Shown here: positions 43,566 through 56,001 of the stretch, piece after piece
Numbering within the stretch: position 1 is the first letter of the stretch
How the letters are laid out: each line of letters starts with the position of its first letter
Assembly: GCA_963580285.1 (NCBI GenBank)
Contig: OY757016.1
Coordinates: 43,663,124 to 43,727,123 of the forward strand
Length of the DNA stretch: 64,000 bases
Direction: 5' to 3'
Source of the DNA: Lucinisca nassula
Lineage: Eukaryota; Mollusca; Bivalvia; Lucinida; Lucinidae
Position numbers and translations under genes: made by a program
Notes under the pieces: model-generated
What the model saw: only the letters and a program-made list of their open reading frames with translations
Told to the model about the DNA's origin: nothing
Databases searched by the model: none

Positions 43566-46500
43566 CAAGAGGCCCATGGGCCACTATGCTCACCAGAGCT
43601 CAGGTGGGCACTGCCCATCCTGCCCAATGGCAGCCATGTATTTTAACATGATATCATTTTAATCCACCAAATGAACCCCCATGTCCAAATGAGCACCCTT
43701 GTGGACTCAGCATCTGAAAAGTTAGGCCTTTTATGAAGTAGAGGGGGTGGGGCATGGACCCAATGGAGCCCTGGTTGGTATCACTAAATGCGTCTTATCA
43801 TAAGAAACAAAAATATATATGGTTTAGCAGTGGGGATCTGTAAGGCCTCTTTAACAGTTGAGGGGTTGGGGCATGCCCTGTTGATCCCAGGAAAGCCCAA
43901 ACTGTTGTCCCTAAATGTGTCTTATCATAACGACCAAGTATATATATGGTTCAGTGCTGGGAATCTGACCAGTTTCAGAGATTTGAGGCCCTTTTATGAA
44001 ATAGGAATGGCCCCTGCGGACCCCGCTACAGTAGGTGTGCTAATAATAAGGAACAAGAACATATATGATTATGGGGTGGGGATTTGAATGGTTTCTGAAA
44101 TATAAAGCCTTTTATGAAATGGAAGGGCGGGGCACATTGCCTCAGCACAAAGAGACCTCCAGGTTGGTGTGATTGAACGAGTCTTATCATAAGGAACAAG
44201 TATATGGTTTAGGGGTGGGGATCTGAACTATTTCTGATATATATGGCTTTTAATGAAGTAAAGCGGTGTGGCATGGCCTGGGCGTGCCCCGGGGACTCCC
44301 AAGCTGGTGTCACTGAATGCGTCTTATCATAAGAAAGATGAATATATATGGTTTAGGGTGGGGCTAAGAACATTCTCTGAGATATAAGGCCTTATGTGAA
44401 GTGGAGGGGTGGGGCAAGGCCCAGGGAGACTCCCAGGTTGGTGTCAATGAATGTGTCTTATCATAAGGAACAAGACTATATATGGTTAAGGGGTGGCCAT
44501 CTGTAGGGTTTCCGAGATATTGTGATATTATGAAATGGAGGGGGTGGGGCATGGCCCCAGCATATCCCTGGGAACCCCCAGGTTGGTGTTACTGAATGCG
44601 TCTTATCATAATGAACAAGAATATATATGGTTTAGGGGTGGGGATCTGAACAGTTTCTGAAATATATGGCCTTTTTTGAAGTGGAGGGGTGGGGCAAGGC
44701 CCCAGCGCGTCTTTGAGGACCCCCAGGTTGGTGTCAATGAATGTGTCTTATCATAAGAAGCAAGCATATATATGGTTTATGGGCGGAGATCTGTAAGGTT
44801 TCTTTTATCAAATGGAGGGGGTGGGGCATGGCCCCGGTGCATCCAGGGGACTCCCAGGTTGATGTCAGTGAATGGGTCTTATCAAAAGGAACAAGAATAT
44901 ATATGGTTTAGGGGTGGGAATCTGAATGGTTTCCGAGATATTGGGCCTTTTATAAAGTTGAGGGGGTGGGGCCTGACCTGTGCGCATTCCTGACGACCCC
45001 CAGGTTGGTGTTACTGAATGCGTCTTATCAATAGGAACAAGAATATATATGGTTTAGGGGTGGGGATCTGAACAGTTTCTGAGATATATGGCCTTTTGTG
45101 AAGTAGAGGGGTGGGGCAAGGCCCCAGCGCATCTCTGAGGACCCCCAGGTTGGTGTCAATGAATGTGTCTTATCATAAGAAGCACGCATATATATGGTTT
45201 AGGGGCGGGGATCTGTAAGGTTTACGAGATATTGGGCCTTTTATGAAATGGAGGGGGTGGGGCATGGCCCCGGCGCATCCAGGGGACTCCCAGGTTGATG
45301 TCACCGAATGGGTCTTATCATAAGGAACAAGAATATATATGGTTTAGGGGTGGGGATCTGAATGGTTTCCGAGATATTGGGCCTTTTATTAAGTGGAGGG
45401 GGTGGGGCATGACCTCGGCACATCCCTGAGGACCCCAAGGTTGGTGTTACTAAATGCGTCTTATCAATAGGAACAAGAATATATATGGTTTAGGGGTCGG
45501 GATCTGAATGGTTTCTGAGATATATGGCCTTTTATGAAGTGGAGGGGGTGGGGCATGGCCCCGGCACAACCTGGGGGACCCTCAGGTTGGCATAAAAGCA
45601 TATGGCTGAAAGAATTTTACTCAAGAAACATTTCTATAAAAGTTTTGTCCAAATATCTGCAATGACTTGGCAGTAAATGCCATTTTTCAATTTTCCCCAT
45701 TATAAGTCTATGGAAACTCTAAGTTGCCATAGCAACCAAACTAATGGGCCGATTTTCATAAAAAACACAAACTTTCAATCCCCCTGCCCAAGGATGCTAC
45801 AGATAAAATTTGGGCTGAATCGGTCCAGTGGCTTCAGAGAAGAAGATGTTTGAAAGTGTTGACGTCAGACGACGACGACGACAACGACAACGACGACAAC
45901 GACGACGACGACGACGCCGGACAACTGCCTATCCTATAAGCTCCCCCGGAGCCTTCGGCTCTGGTGAGCTAAAAACAGAGCACCCAGAGTTGTAATTCTT
46001 GAGCATGACACACCTGCTTAACCTCATGTACATCTGCATCAAGTGAGATATAAGGCCTTTTGTAAAGTGGAGGGGTGGGGCAAGGCCCCAGGGGACTCCC
46101 AGGTTGGTTTCAATGAGTATGTCTTATCATAAGAAACAAGAATATATATGGTTTAGGGGGTAGTCATTTGTAGGGTTTCCGAGATATTGTGAGATTATGA
46201 AATGGAGAAGGTGGGGCATGGCCCCAGCACATCCCTGGGGACCCCCAGGCTGGTATCACTGAATGCGTCTTATCATAATGAACAAGAATATATATGGTTT
46301 AGAGGTGAGAATCTGAACGGTTTCTGAGATATATGGCCTTTTGTGAAGTGAAGGGGTGAGGCAAGGTCCCGGCCCATCCCTGAGGACCCCCAGGTTGGTG
46401 TCAATGAATGTGTCTTATCATAAGGATCAAGAATATATATGGTTTAGGGGCGGGGATCTGTAAGGTTTCTGAGATATTGGGCCTTTTATGAAATGGAGGG

Positions 46501-47214
46501 GGTGGGGCATGGCCCCGGAGCATCCCGTGGACTCCCAGGTTGATGTCACTGAATGGGTCTTATCATAAGGAACAAGAATATATATGGTTTAGGGGTGGGG
46601 ATCATAATAGTTTCCAAGATATTGGGCCTTTTATTAAGTGGAGGGGGTGGGGCATGGCCTCGGCGCATCCCTGAGGACCCCTAGGTTGGTGTCACTGAAT
46701 ACGTCTTATCAATAGGAACAAGAATATATATGGTTTAGGGGTCGGGATCTGAATGGTTTCTGTGATATATGGCCTTTTATGAAGTGGAGGGGGTGGGGCA
46801 TGGCCCCGGCACAACCTGGGGGACCTTCAGGTTGGTATAAAAGCATACGGCTGAGAGAAGTTTACTCAAGAAACATTTCTGTAAAAGTTTTGTCAAAATA
46901 TCTGCAATGATTTGGCAGTAAATGCCATTTTTCAATTTTCCCCATTATAAGTCTATGGAAACTCTAAGTTGCCATAGCAACCAAACTAATGAGCAGATTT
47001 TCATAAAAAACACAAACTTTCAATCCCCCAGCCCAAGGATGCTACAGATAAAATTTGGGCCCAATCGGCTCAGTGGCTTCAGAGGAGAAGATGTTTAAAA
47101 GTGTTGACGTCACACGACGACGCAGACGCAGACGCAGACGACACAGACGCAGACGCCGACGGACAACTGCCTATCCTATAAGCTCCCCCGGAGCCTTCGG
47201 CTCTGGTGAGCTAA
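43566..47214. mobile_element. Array-bearing Helentron-like element with duplicated right part
   Basis: Left end CAAGAGGCCCATGGGCC. About 20 units of about 143 bp with GAATATATATGGTTTAGGGG, GGAGGGGGTGGGGCATGGCC and CCCAGGTTGGTGTCACTGAA. A complete right end (AGCTCCCCCGGAGCCTTCGG, GGTGAGCTAA) occurs at 45972, and again at 47214 after about 1.24 kb that repeats the preceding 1.24 kb. (GAC)n-type microsatellites at 45870-45915 and 47106-47160. Confidence 0.82.
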
Positions 47215-47345
47215 AAATATGGTACCACTGGAAAGGTCTTGTGAAAAAGAATGCACATGTGAAATATGAAAGCCCAATCCCTTACTACTCAAAAGTTATG
47301 GACTATGTTAAAGTTTTTAACTAGAAATGGTGTTTGTAAAACACT
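47215..47345. repeat. Q-type repeat, right portion
   Basis: ATATGGTACCACTGGAAAGG and AATATGAAAGCCCAATCCC continue 43565; then AACACTATGCCCCCAACC, a partial terminal hairpin. Confidence 0.75.
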
Positions 47346-47412
47346 ATGCCCCCAACCATATGCTTGTCCATAAATGCCCAAATTTTCAAAAGGCCATTAT
47401 CGCAAAAAAAAA

Positions 47413-47600
47413 CAAGAGCACCGCATGCGGGTGCCAATGCGGGGCTGCAGTTTCTTTTAGAAAACAAAAATTCTAAGTCGAAAAGGGGCGTAACTGTGCC
47501 AAAAATATTTTGAGGGTTACCTCACCTATTGGTATGAGTTCCCCTTTTCATAATGAACAACTAGTCTGAGTTTCAAGTAAATATGTTCAGTAATGACAGA
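47413..47600. mobile_element. Left end of an array-bearing element, truncated
   Basis: CAAGAGCACCGCATGCGGGTGC: same left terminus with a different palindrome (GCACCGCATGCGGGTGC). No matching right end before 47605. Confidence 0.6.
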
Positions 47601-47894
47601 GATACCGTAATTCCCTGTGTAAACCACGCACTTTTTTCACCCAGAAAACGGTGAAAAAAATCCCCTGCGTGTAATACAATGGCATAGAAAAATGACATTG
47701 TTTTTCTCGAAAAGTCGGCAGGTCACGAAAACCCATTACAAATGCAATGTGACACTTTGAGACCCTCATAAAGTTCGTTTGACTTATTAATTCATTGAAT
47801 CATTCATACCATTAAAAATGCAATCAATATTCCTATCTCAGACATCAACCTTTCATCCATATTACCACATATGCCCGCGGCCCTTTTTTGGGAC

Positions 47895-48040
47895 ATCGGC
47901 AAACAGTGCAGTCCCAGATCAGACGCCTCAGAAAGACTCCGCAGACGTTTCTTTTTTGGGACATCGGCAAACAGTGCAGTCCCAGATCAGACACCTCAGA
48001 AAGACGCCGCAGATGTCTGATTTGGATTTTCATTGTTATT
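47895..48040. repeat. Two tandem GATCAG hairpin units
   Basis: CGGCAAACAGTGCAGTCCCA occurs at 47898 and 47966, separated by a 68-base direct duplication, followed by the inverse arm GATGTCTGATTTGGATTTTCA. Confidence 0.75.
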
Positions 48041-48405
48041 GATTTATAACGGTTCAATTATGACACTATTGTTAATCCCTGTCATATAATTGCCACCCTG
48101 CGGTGCGTGTCGATAAGGTGTGAAAATATGGTCAAGTTATGCCTCTAATTTGCGTTTATTCCCCAATCATAAAATTTAATCCGCAATCAGTGTGAAAATT
48201 ATTTAATTGCTCCTAAGACGAGTTGCTACGACTATTCTGCTATCTCGTGAATGGTTATGTTTTGGCGCCAAATAGCAGACGCTTGGCGAGAAAAGTTGAA
48301 CTCTTTGTGTTAACACATCTGTATTCTGTTGTTGGTTATTGACACGGAGCTTATGGAAAGCGCTGTTTTGCTAGCGAGAATACTTTTACCGTTTCCAAAC
48401 ATTTT

Positions 48406-50954
48406 TTAGCTCACCTGAGCCGAAGGCTCATGTGAGGTATTAGTATACCATGAGCCGGCGTCCGTCGTCCGTCGTCGTCCGTCGTCGTCGTCCGTCGTCG
48501 TCGTCCACACTTTCAAAGAAGTATATCTCCGGAACCAGTGGGCCAATCTTGATCAAATTTCATGTGAAGCATTATCAGGTAGGGGGAAAGGCTGCATACT
48601 GTTTTCGGGCAGATCGGATTGGAACTCTGGTTGCCATGGCAACAAATAGCTCCCATAGACTTAACATAGGAAAAAGTTTGTCATCACTCTAGCTCCGTCA
48701 ACTTTTTTCTGATTGTCTTCATTCTTGCAGATAACGAGGACAGGCATGAAATCTCGATCAAGTTCGATTTTGGGCTGATTCGGATTATTCACTCAGAAGT
48801 TACTTGCCCTTGAGCGTTCTTAACATAGGAAAAAGCTTGTCATCACTCTAGCTCCGTCAATTTTTTTCTGATCAACTTCATTCTTGCAGATAACGAGGAC
48901 AGGCATGAAATCTCGATCAAGTTCGATTTTGGGCTGAATCGGATTATTCACTCAGGAGTTATGTGCCCTTGAGCGTTGAAAAAATTGCCTATTGACTTAA
49001 CATGGGGAGAATGTTGTCATCACCGTAGCTGCTTCAATTATTTTCAGATTGGCTTTATTCTTGCAGATAACCAGCACAGCCATGAAATCTCGGTCAAGTT
49101 CGATAACTGGCAGAATCGGATCATTCACTTAGGAGTTACCTGCCCTTGTGTGTTTTTGCATTAGGGTTAATGGGAATTTCAAAAATGTATATCTTAAAGA
49201 CTACTTGGCCAACTTTGATCAAATTTCATGTGTCGCATTATTGGGCAAGTGGAAAGGCTTCATTAGGTTTTCAGGCAGATCTGAGTGGAACTCTGGTTGC
49301 CATGGCAACATCTAGCTCCCATAGACTTCACATAGGAAAAAGCTTGTCATCACTCTAGCTCCGTCAATTTTTTTCTGATCGACTTCATTCTTGCAGATAA
49401 CCAGTACAGGCATAAAATCTCGGTCAAGTTCGATTTTGGGCCGAATCGGATTATTTGCCTTGGAGTTACCTGCCCTTGAGCATAAAAAAATATGTTGTGA
49501 CCACGATAGCAACTTTATTTTTATTCAGATCAGCTTCAAACTTGCAGGTAACGTGGACAGGCATAAAATCTCAGTTAAGTTCGAATCGGAATATTGACCT
49601 CGGAGTTACATGACCTTGAGCGACAAAAAATTTGCCCATAGACTTTACATAGGGAAAATGTTGTGACTACGATAGCGACTTAAATTTTTTTCAGATCAGC
49701 TTCAAACTTGCAGGTAACGAGGACAGACATAAAATCTCGGTTAAGTTCGATTTTGGGCCGAATTGGATTATTTGCCTTGGAGTTACCTGCCCTTGAGCAT
49801 AAAAAAATACGTTGTGACCACGATAGCAACTTTATTTTTATTCATATCAGCTTCAAACTTGCAGGTAACGAGGACAGGCATAAAATCTCGGTTAAGTTCA
49901 ATTTTGGGCCGAATCGGAATATTGACCTCGGAGTTACGTGACCTTGAGCGACAAAAAATTTGCCCATATACTTAATTAGGGAAAACGTTGCGACTACGAT
50001 AGCGACTTGAATTTTTTTCAGATCAGCTTCAAACTTGCAGGTAACGAGGACAGACATAAAATCTCGGTTAAGTTCGATTTTGGGCCGAATCGGAATATTT
50101 GCCTTGGAGTTACCTGCCCTTGAGCATAAAAAATACGTTGTGACCACGATAGCAACTTTATTTTTATTCATATCAGCTTCAAACTTGCAGGTAACGAGGA
50201 CAGGCATAAAATCTCCGTTAAGTTCGATTTTGGGCCGAATCGGAATATTGACCTCGGAGTTACGTGACCTTGAGAGACAAAAAAATTTGCCCATAGACTT
50301 AACGTAGGGAAAATGTTGTGACAGAAATAGCGTCTTGAATTTTTAGCTCACCTGAGCCGAAGGCTCATATGAGGTATTAGTATACCACGAGCCGGCGTCC
50401 GTCGTCTGTCGTCCGTCCATCCGTCGTCCACACTTTAAATGAAGCATATCTCAGAAGGCAGTCGACCAATCTTGTTTAAATTTTATGTGTAGCACCATTG
50501 GGCAAGGGGAAAGGCTGCATTAGGTTTTGGAGCTAGTCTGGTTCATTTGTTCCTTCATTCTTCTTTCTCTCCATATAGAGATAATAGACCAATGTTAAAT
50601 TTTTAATCAAAGATTTCTCAGGAACTATAAAAGCTAGAAGCATCAAATTTGGTATTCAATAGAATAATGATGACTTATTTTGTGTAAGAGACATTGGGCT
50701 TTCTCAGCTTATTTGTTCATCTGTTCTTTCATTCTTCTTTCTCTCCATTTTGACCAATGTTAAATTTTCGTCAAAGATTTCTCAGGAACTATAGAAGCTA
50801 GAAGTCTCAAACTTGGAATGCAATGCAATAATGATGACTTATATCCTGTAAGGGTCAATGGGCTGGATTCTATTAGCAGATTTAGTAGTCAAGTCTGTGA
50901 ATTGTTAAAACTTAAGTTCCTCAGGTGAGCGGTTTAGGCTCATTGAGCCTCTTG
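48406..50954 (-). mobile_element. Array-bearing Helentron-like element, reverse orientation
   Basis: On the minus strand it starts CAAGAGGCTCAATGAGCC (50954) and ends at the hairpin GAGCCTTCGGCTCAGGTGAG, CTAA at 48406. A second right end of the same type lies internally at 50343. Internal units share CTTGCAGGTAACGAGGACAG, AAATCTCGGTTAAGTTCGAT and GGAGTTACCTGCCCTTGAGC, with spacings of about 150-170 and 320 bases. A (GTCGTC)n microsatellite lies next to the right end (48450-48505). Confidence 0.78.
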
Positions 50955-50989
50955 TTTATGAGACAGATACGCCCCGTTAAGATAAAACA

Positions 50990-51604
50990 ATAGACACGTG
51001 TGGGGTTGCTGGGGTACGATGACGTCATTTACTGATCGCGTGCAGAAAAAAACTAGCGGTGATTTGTGGGCGGCAGTTTGGATGCCGGAAAACTTTGATG
51101 TTCGCATTGAACTTGCTTGTTTATTTTGTTTAAAATCAGAGTTTTAGGAATAATTTGTTAACAGTAAATGGGCTTCTTTAATTGAGTGAGATGTTTGACT
51201 CACGCTGAGAAGATGTTAATTTTGGGATTAGCATAGAGAACTTGTGAATAACCAGAGGTGTCAAAATACTCAATCTACCTGTAGAAATTTCTGTCAATAA
51301 CGCTATGGAGCACCTGCCTTGGAGGCATGTTGTCACAATTTTATCTTTGGAAAGAAACCTGTTTCTATCTTTCCTTGTGAAAGAAAACTGGGAAAACGCA
51401 TTGTCATCTTTCATAACAAATGAATAACCGCACTCTTAAAATGTCACCTTGTCACACACCACCGTTATGGGTAAACGGAGAACTGCCTATGCTGCAAGAG
51501 AGAAACTAACCACTATTCTATTCTATAACTACTGGGAAATATACCTATAAGTTATAACCAGTCAGGCTATTTTGATAGTAGCCAATCAAAATTCGTGTAC
51601 TTTC
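50990..51604. other. Unique-looking right part of the TIR element
   Basis: No exon or named repeat found. Minus frame 51178-51414 (78 codons) has no recognisable domain. Confidence 0.5.
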
Positions 51605-51869
51605 ATTTTCAATCAAAATGGCGTCTGAGAAAAGCATTCTGTGATACTGGGGAAAAGCATGTGCGTGTTTTAGACTGGAATATTTTTTTTCTTACATATC
51701 TTGGACTCAGAATTGAGGTGCGTGTTATAGATGAGTGCGTGGTATACACAGGGAATTACGGTATTACAAAATGTCCAAGTTTTGGCACGATGATGCATAT
51801 GACGCAAGAGCAATGACAATACCGGTACCTCGTCATTTTCTTTGAAAACAGCCGTGCTAAAAAATCAGA

Positions 51870-52196
51870 TTTTTTTTTCAAATGTTAATCAAGTGATATA
51901 CTAGTAATTCCAAATCAGCATGCCAAGTTATTAGGCAACAATTTAATATTTTTTTTTTTAAATATCTTGCTACAAGAAAGAAACAATTAAATGACCTGAA
52001 AATGCAAAGGGCAATCACTCCAACAAAATTTCATTAAATTGATTGAAAATTTAATCAGGTGATCTCCTCCTCAGCCCAAATCAGTATACCAAATTTCAAG
52101 GCTTTAGCTCAAATACTTTTTAGATATCTTGCTAAAGAGATGTTATTTAATTAAAAAGAAAATAATGCAAAAAGGGGAGATAAGTCAGATAAGAAA
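51870..52196. repeat. P-type 320 bp repeat fragment
   Basis: AATCAGGTGATCTCCTCCTC, CAAGGCTTTAGCTCAAATAC and AAAGGGGAGATAAGTCAG; stops at the next left terminus. Confidence 0.7.
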
Positions 52197-53688
52197 CAAG
52201 AGGGCCCAGGGGGCCCTGATTTGCTCATCTGAATGTCACTGTCTCTAGTACATTCTATTTTTAGCTCTGATGGCCATCTTGTTCATCATAGTGGAACGAT
52301 CTTAGCTAGGTAGGGTATCACCTAGGCAACATTCCTATGACGTTTGAATCAAACTAACCCAAGTGTTTAGGAAGAGTTCGCATTTGAAGCTACAATGTTT
52401 TTCTATTTTTAGCTCTGGTGGCCATATTGTTCATCGGAGCAGGATCGTTTTAGCTATTTTGGTAGAGGGTCATCTAAGCAAAATTCCTATGAAGTTTGAA
52501 TGAAAATGGCCCAAGGGTACAGGAGGAGTTGTTGTTTGAAGATTTTTTCTGTTTTTAGCTCTGGTGGCCATCTTGTTTATCAGAGCAGAATGAGTTTAAC
52601 TACTATGGTAGGGAGTCACCTGGGCAATATTCCTGTGAAGTTTAAATCAAATTGGCCCAAGGGTTTAGGAGGAGTCGGCGTTTGACGCAAATTTACAATG
52701 TTTTTCTATTTTTTGCTATGGCGGCCATTTTGCTCATCAGAGCGAAATTGTTTTAGCTAGTTTCGTAGAGGGTCATCTAAGCAACATTTCTATGAAGTTT
52801 GAATGAAATTGGCCCAAGGATACAGGAGGAGTTACAGGAGGAGTTGTCATTTGAAGATTTTTTTCTATTTTTAGCTCTGGCGGCCATCTTGTTAGTCAGA
52901 GCTGAACGATTTTAATTAGTTTGGTAGGGAGTCACCAACAAAACATTCCTGTGAAGTTTGAATCAAATTGGCCCAAGGGTTAAGGAGGAGTTCGCGTTTG
53001 AAGCAAATTTACGATGTTTTTTCAATTTTTAGCTGTGGTGGTCATTTCGCTCATCAGAGCATAACCTTTTCAGCTATTCTGGTAGAGGGTCACCTAAGCA
53101 ATATTCCTGTGAAGTTTGAATGAAATTGGCCCAAGGGTACAGGAGGAGTTGTCGTTGAAAGATTTTTTCTATTTTTAGCTCTGGTGGCCATCTTGTTTGT
53201 CAGAGCGGAAAGATTTTAGCTATTTTGGTAGGGAGTCACCTAGGCAACATTCCCGTGTAACATGAATCAAATTGGCCCAAGGATACAGGAGGAGTTTGTG
53301 TTTGAAGCAAATTTACATTTTTTTATTTTTAGCTCTGGTGGCCATTTCACCCATTTAGCTCATGGGAGCGGAACCGTTTTAGCTATTTTGGTAGAGGGTC
53401 ACCTAAGCAACATTCCTATAAAGTTTGAATGAAATTGACCTAAAGGTACAGAAGGAGTTATAGTTTAAAGATTTGTCTATTTTTAGCTCTGGAGTAGAAC
53501 GATTTTAGCTATTTTTGTAGAGGGTCACCAAAGCAATATTCCTATGAAGTTTTATTGAAATTGGCTCAAGGGTTTAGGAGGAGTTAGCATTTAAAGCAAA
53601 TTGTTGACACTGCACAACACACTACACACAACTGACATTGACAGATAACAATAGCTCACCATGAGCACTTCGTGCTCCGGTGAGCTAA
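52197..53688. mobile_element. Array-bearing Helentron-like element
   Basis: Left end CAAGAGGGCCCAGGGGGCCC, right hairpin CTCACCATGAGCACTTCGTGC then GGTGAGCTAA. About nine units of about 145-155 bp with TTTTAGCTCTGGTGGCCAT and AATTGGCCCAAGGGT, the same family as 15780-16340. Confidence 0.82.
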
Positions 53689-53697
53689 AAATCCTAA

Positions 53698-54776
53698 CAA
53701 GAGGACCATGATGGCCCTGGATCGCTCACCTGATCCATAGTGTAACAAGTGGGCCCCAGTGAGAGCCATTATTGGCCCCAGTGAGAGCCATTATTGGCCC
53801 CAGGGCTTAAATGTGCATAATGTTGAGGGAGGTCTTAAAGGTGAAGCTTCATACCAAACATCAACAAAGGCTATAATTTGAACAATCTTGGCAAAGGTCC
53901 ACTAGATGAAGCTACACATCAAATATCAAAGACCTGGGCCTTGTGGTTTCAGAGAAGAAGATTTTTTTTTAAGATTTTCCCTACATAAGCCTATGCAAAA
54001 CCAAATGGCCCCGGGGCTATATAAATCTATGTAAAACCAAAGGGCCCCGGGGTGGGGGCATTTGTGGCCCCAGGGCTATAATCTGAACAATCTTGGTAGA
54101 GGTCCATTAGATGAAGCTTCATACCAAATTTCAAAGTCCTGGGCCTTGTGGTTTCAGAGAAGAAGATTTTTAAAGATTATCCCTATATAAGCCTATGTGA
54201 AACCAAAGGGCCCCGGGGCGGGGGCATTTTTTGTTCCAGCACTATAATTTGAACAATCTTGGTAGGGGTCCACTCGATGAAGCTTCATACCAAATATCAA
54301 AGTCCTGGGCCTTGTAGTTTCAGAGAAGAAGATTTTTAAAGATTTTCCCTATATAAGCCTGTGTAAAACCAAAGGGCCCCGGGGCGGGGGCATTTTTGGC
54401 CCCAGCACTATAATTTGAACAATCTTGGTAGGGGTCCACTAGATGAAGCTTCATACCAAATATCAAAGACCTGGGCCTTGTGGTTTCAGAGAAGAAGATT
54501 TTTTAAGTTTTTGGTGAAAAAAATCTATTTTTGGCTCCTGTGACCTAGATGTGCAACGGACCGGAACCATTTGAACAACTTTGAAAGGGGACCACCTAAG
54601 GATCATTCCTGTGAAGTTTGGTCAAAATCCGATCAGTGGTTTAGGAGGAGATGTCGTTTAAAGAAATTGTTTACGCACGGACGCCAGCCGCACGCACGCA
54701 CGGACGCACGCACAACGGACGACGGACAAAAAGTGATCCCAAAAGCTCACCTCATCACTACGTGACGGTGAGCTAA
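53698..54776. mobile_element. Array-bearing Helentron-like element
   Basis: Left end CAAGAGGACCATGATGGCCC, right hairpin CTCACCTCATCACTACGTGA then GGTGAGCTAA at 54776. About four units of the 168 bp family of 38699-42065, and a diverged last unit shared with 41800-41940. ACGC/ACGG microsatellite at 54673-54725. Confidence 0.82.
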
Positions 54777-54879
54777 AAATTTGGACACCTTGTGGACTTG
54801 CTACAATTCTCTTAAATTTTAACAATTTGTTTAATGACCCAGCAACAAGTCCAAAAGGTGCATACAGATTGGCACACAG

Positions 54880-54950
54880 TGTAGACTCTCAGAATGGCAA
54901 ACGAAGCAGACCCTGGAGCAGTCTGATCTGAGTCTGCACTGTTTGCTTAC
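54880..54950. repeat. Hairpin of the GATCAG type, partly deleted
   Basis: GGCAAACGAAGCAGACCCTG and inverse GTCTGATCTGAGTCTGCACTG. Confidence 0.65.
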
Positions 54951-54959
54951 GCCTATCTG

Positions 54960-55480
54960 TCCCAATACTTAGGCTCATTACAATGACAGAAGGCTTGATT
55001 TTGACAATACTTACAAATGACACAGAACATACTTTAATGATATGTCAAGGGACTACAATGTGTGCAGTTCTCTAGAATTGAGTCTAGAGATTATAAACAC
55101 TTTACATGCTCAACATTGCAGAGCATGTAATGTCAGCTGTTTAATTTATACTTGCAAGTCAAATATATATTTTTCTAGGTTTTTGCTGGAAGATGCAAGT
55201 AGCTTTTGCAAAAGCTGCTCACATATTTCCAGCAAAAATGTTATTGTACTTGCCATATTGAATGGCCAATGTTTTAATATGTTAATTAACGACATTGTTA
55301 GTTTTCAACAACTGGACCCATAGCTTCAAGGTTGCAGTAATGGTACAGGCCCTACAAAAATAATTCCAGCCTTACTAGGTAACACGTATGAATGATTTTC
55401 ACTGAAACGTATTACAAACGAATGATAGGAGAACATATAACTTCTGGTCCCAGAATATTCATGCTAAAACATCACTAACA
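54960..55480. other. No recognised feature
   Basis: A + strand frame of 93 codons (55042-55323) has no domain I know. An inverted repeat TTGCTGGAAGATGCAAGTAGC / CTTTTGC...CCAGCAAAA lies at about 55170-55225. Confidence 0.5.
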
Positions 55481-55482
55481 TA

Positions 55483-55688
55483 CAATAATATTCCTGTATT
55501 AAGACCAACTTTGGGACTGTTCAAAAGTGGTCTTTAAGACCGCTTTTGAACAGTCCCAAAGGTGGTCCCTGACCAAATGACATTGTGTGCAGAATTTACG
55601 AAGTAAGATTAAGTGCACCATTGTTAATAAGATTTTTAATTCAGAATTTGTCTCAATTTTAGGTGGTCTTAATAGCGGAATTTCACTG
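55483..55688. mobile_element. MITE family A (copy 4)
   Basis: CAATAATATTCCTGTATTAA to GCGGAATTTCACTG; hairpin GACCAACTTTGGGACTGTTC and inverse at 55504-55566. Confidence 0.82.
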
Positions 55689-55739
55689 CATTTATAGTGA
55701 AATTTGGCTACATCTATTAGGACCAGCTAAAATTAAGAT

Positions 55740-56001
55740 TTAAGGGGAATGGAAACACCTGGCAGATTCTTCCTCCATTTTTCAAAGGGAGACAACTTTC
55801 GGGGCTTCCTGTTCACTTTTCTATAAGCCCTGTCCCACTGAAAAAGGGGTCTACTCTTAAAGGAAAGAATTTGCTCCTCAAGAGCAAATTCTTTCCTTTA
55901 AGAGTTGAACCCTATTGACATGCAAGACCCCCTATTGACATGGGAGACAAAAATACTTTTGCAGGAGTTGCCTCCCCTGAAGGTGTTCCCATTCCCCTTA
56001 A
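55740..56001. mobile_element. TTAA-type MITE, family D (most complete copy)
   Basis: TTAAGGGGAATGGAAACACC at the left and GGTGTTCCCATTCCCCTTAA at the right. TTAA at both outer ends fits piggyBac-type target duplication (inference). Palindrome 55850-55908: ACTCTTAAAGGAAAGAATTT and inverse. Confidence 0.82.

Larger units (their letters stand above)
47605..51761. mobile_element. 4.16 kb TIR element flanked by TA
   Basis: Left end CCGTAATTCCCTGTGTAAAC and right end GTATACACAGGGAATTACGG are inverted, 29 bases with one mismatch when the TA flanks are counted. Subterminal sequence on both sides has repeated GTGCGTG / CACGCAC. The inner left part (48050-48300) is nearly the same as part of MITE C (21600-21900). 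An array-bearing element in reverse orientation (48406-50954) accounts for most of the length. No transposase frame. Confidence 0.75.

Noticed and set aside
47055..47324. Arg-rich 89-codon frame as an RNA-binding protein
   Set aside because: It is the (GACGCA)n microsatellite at the right end of an array-bearing element.
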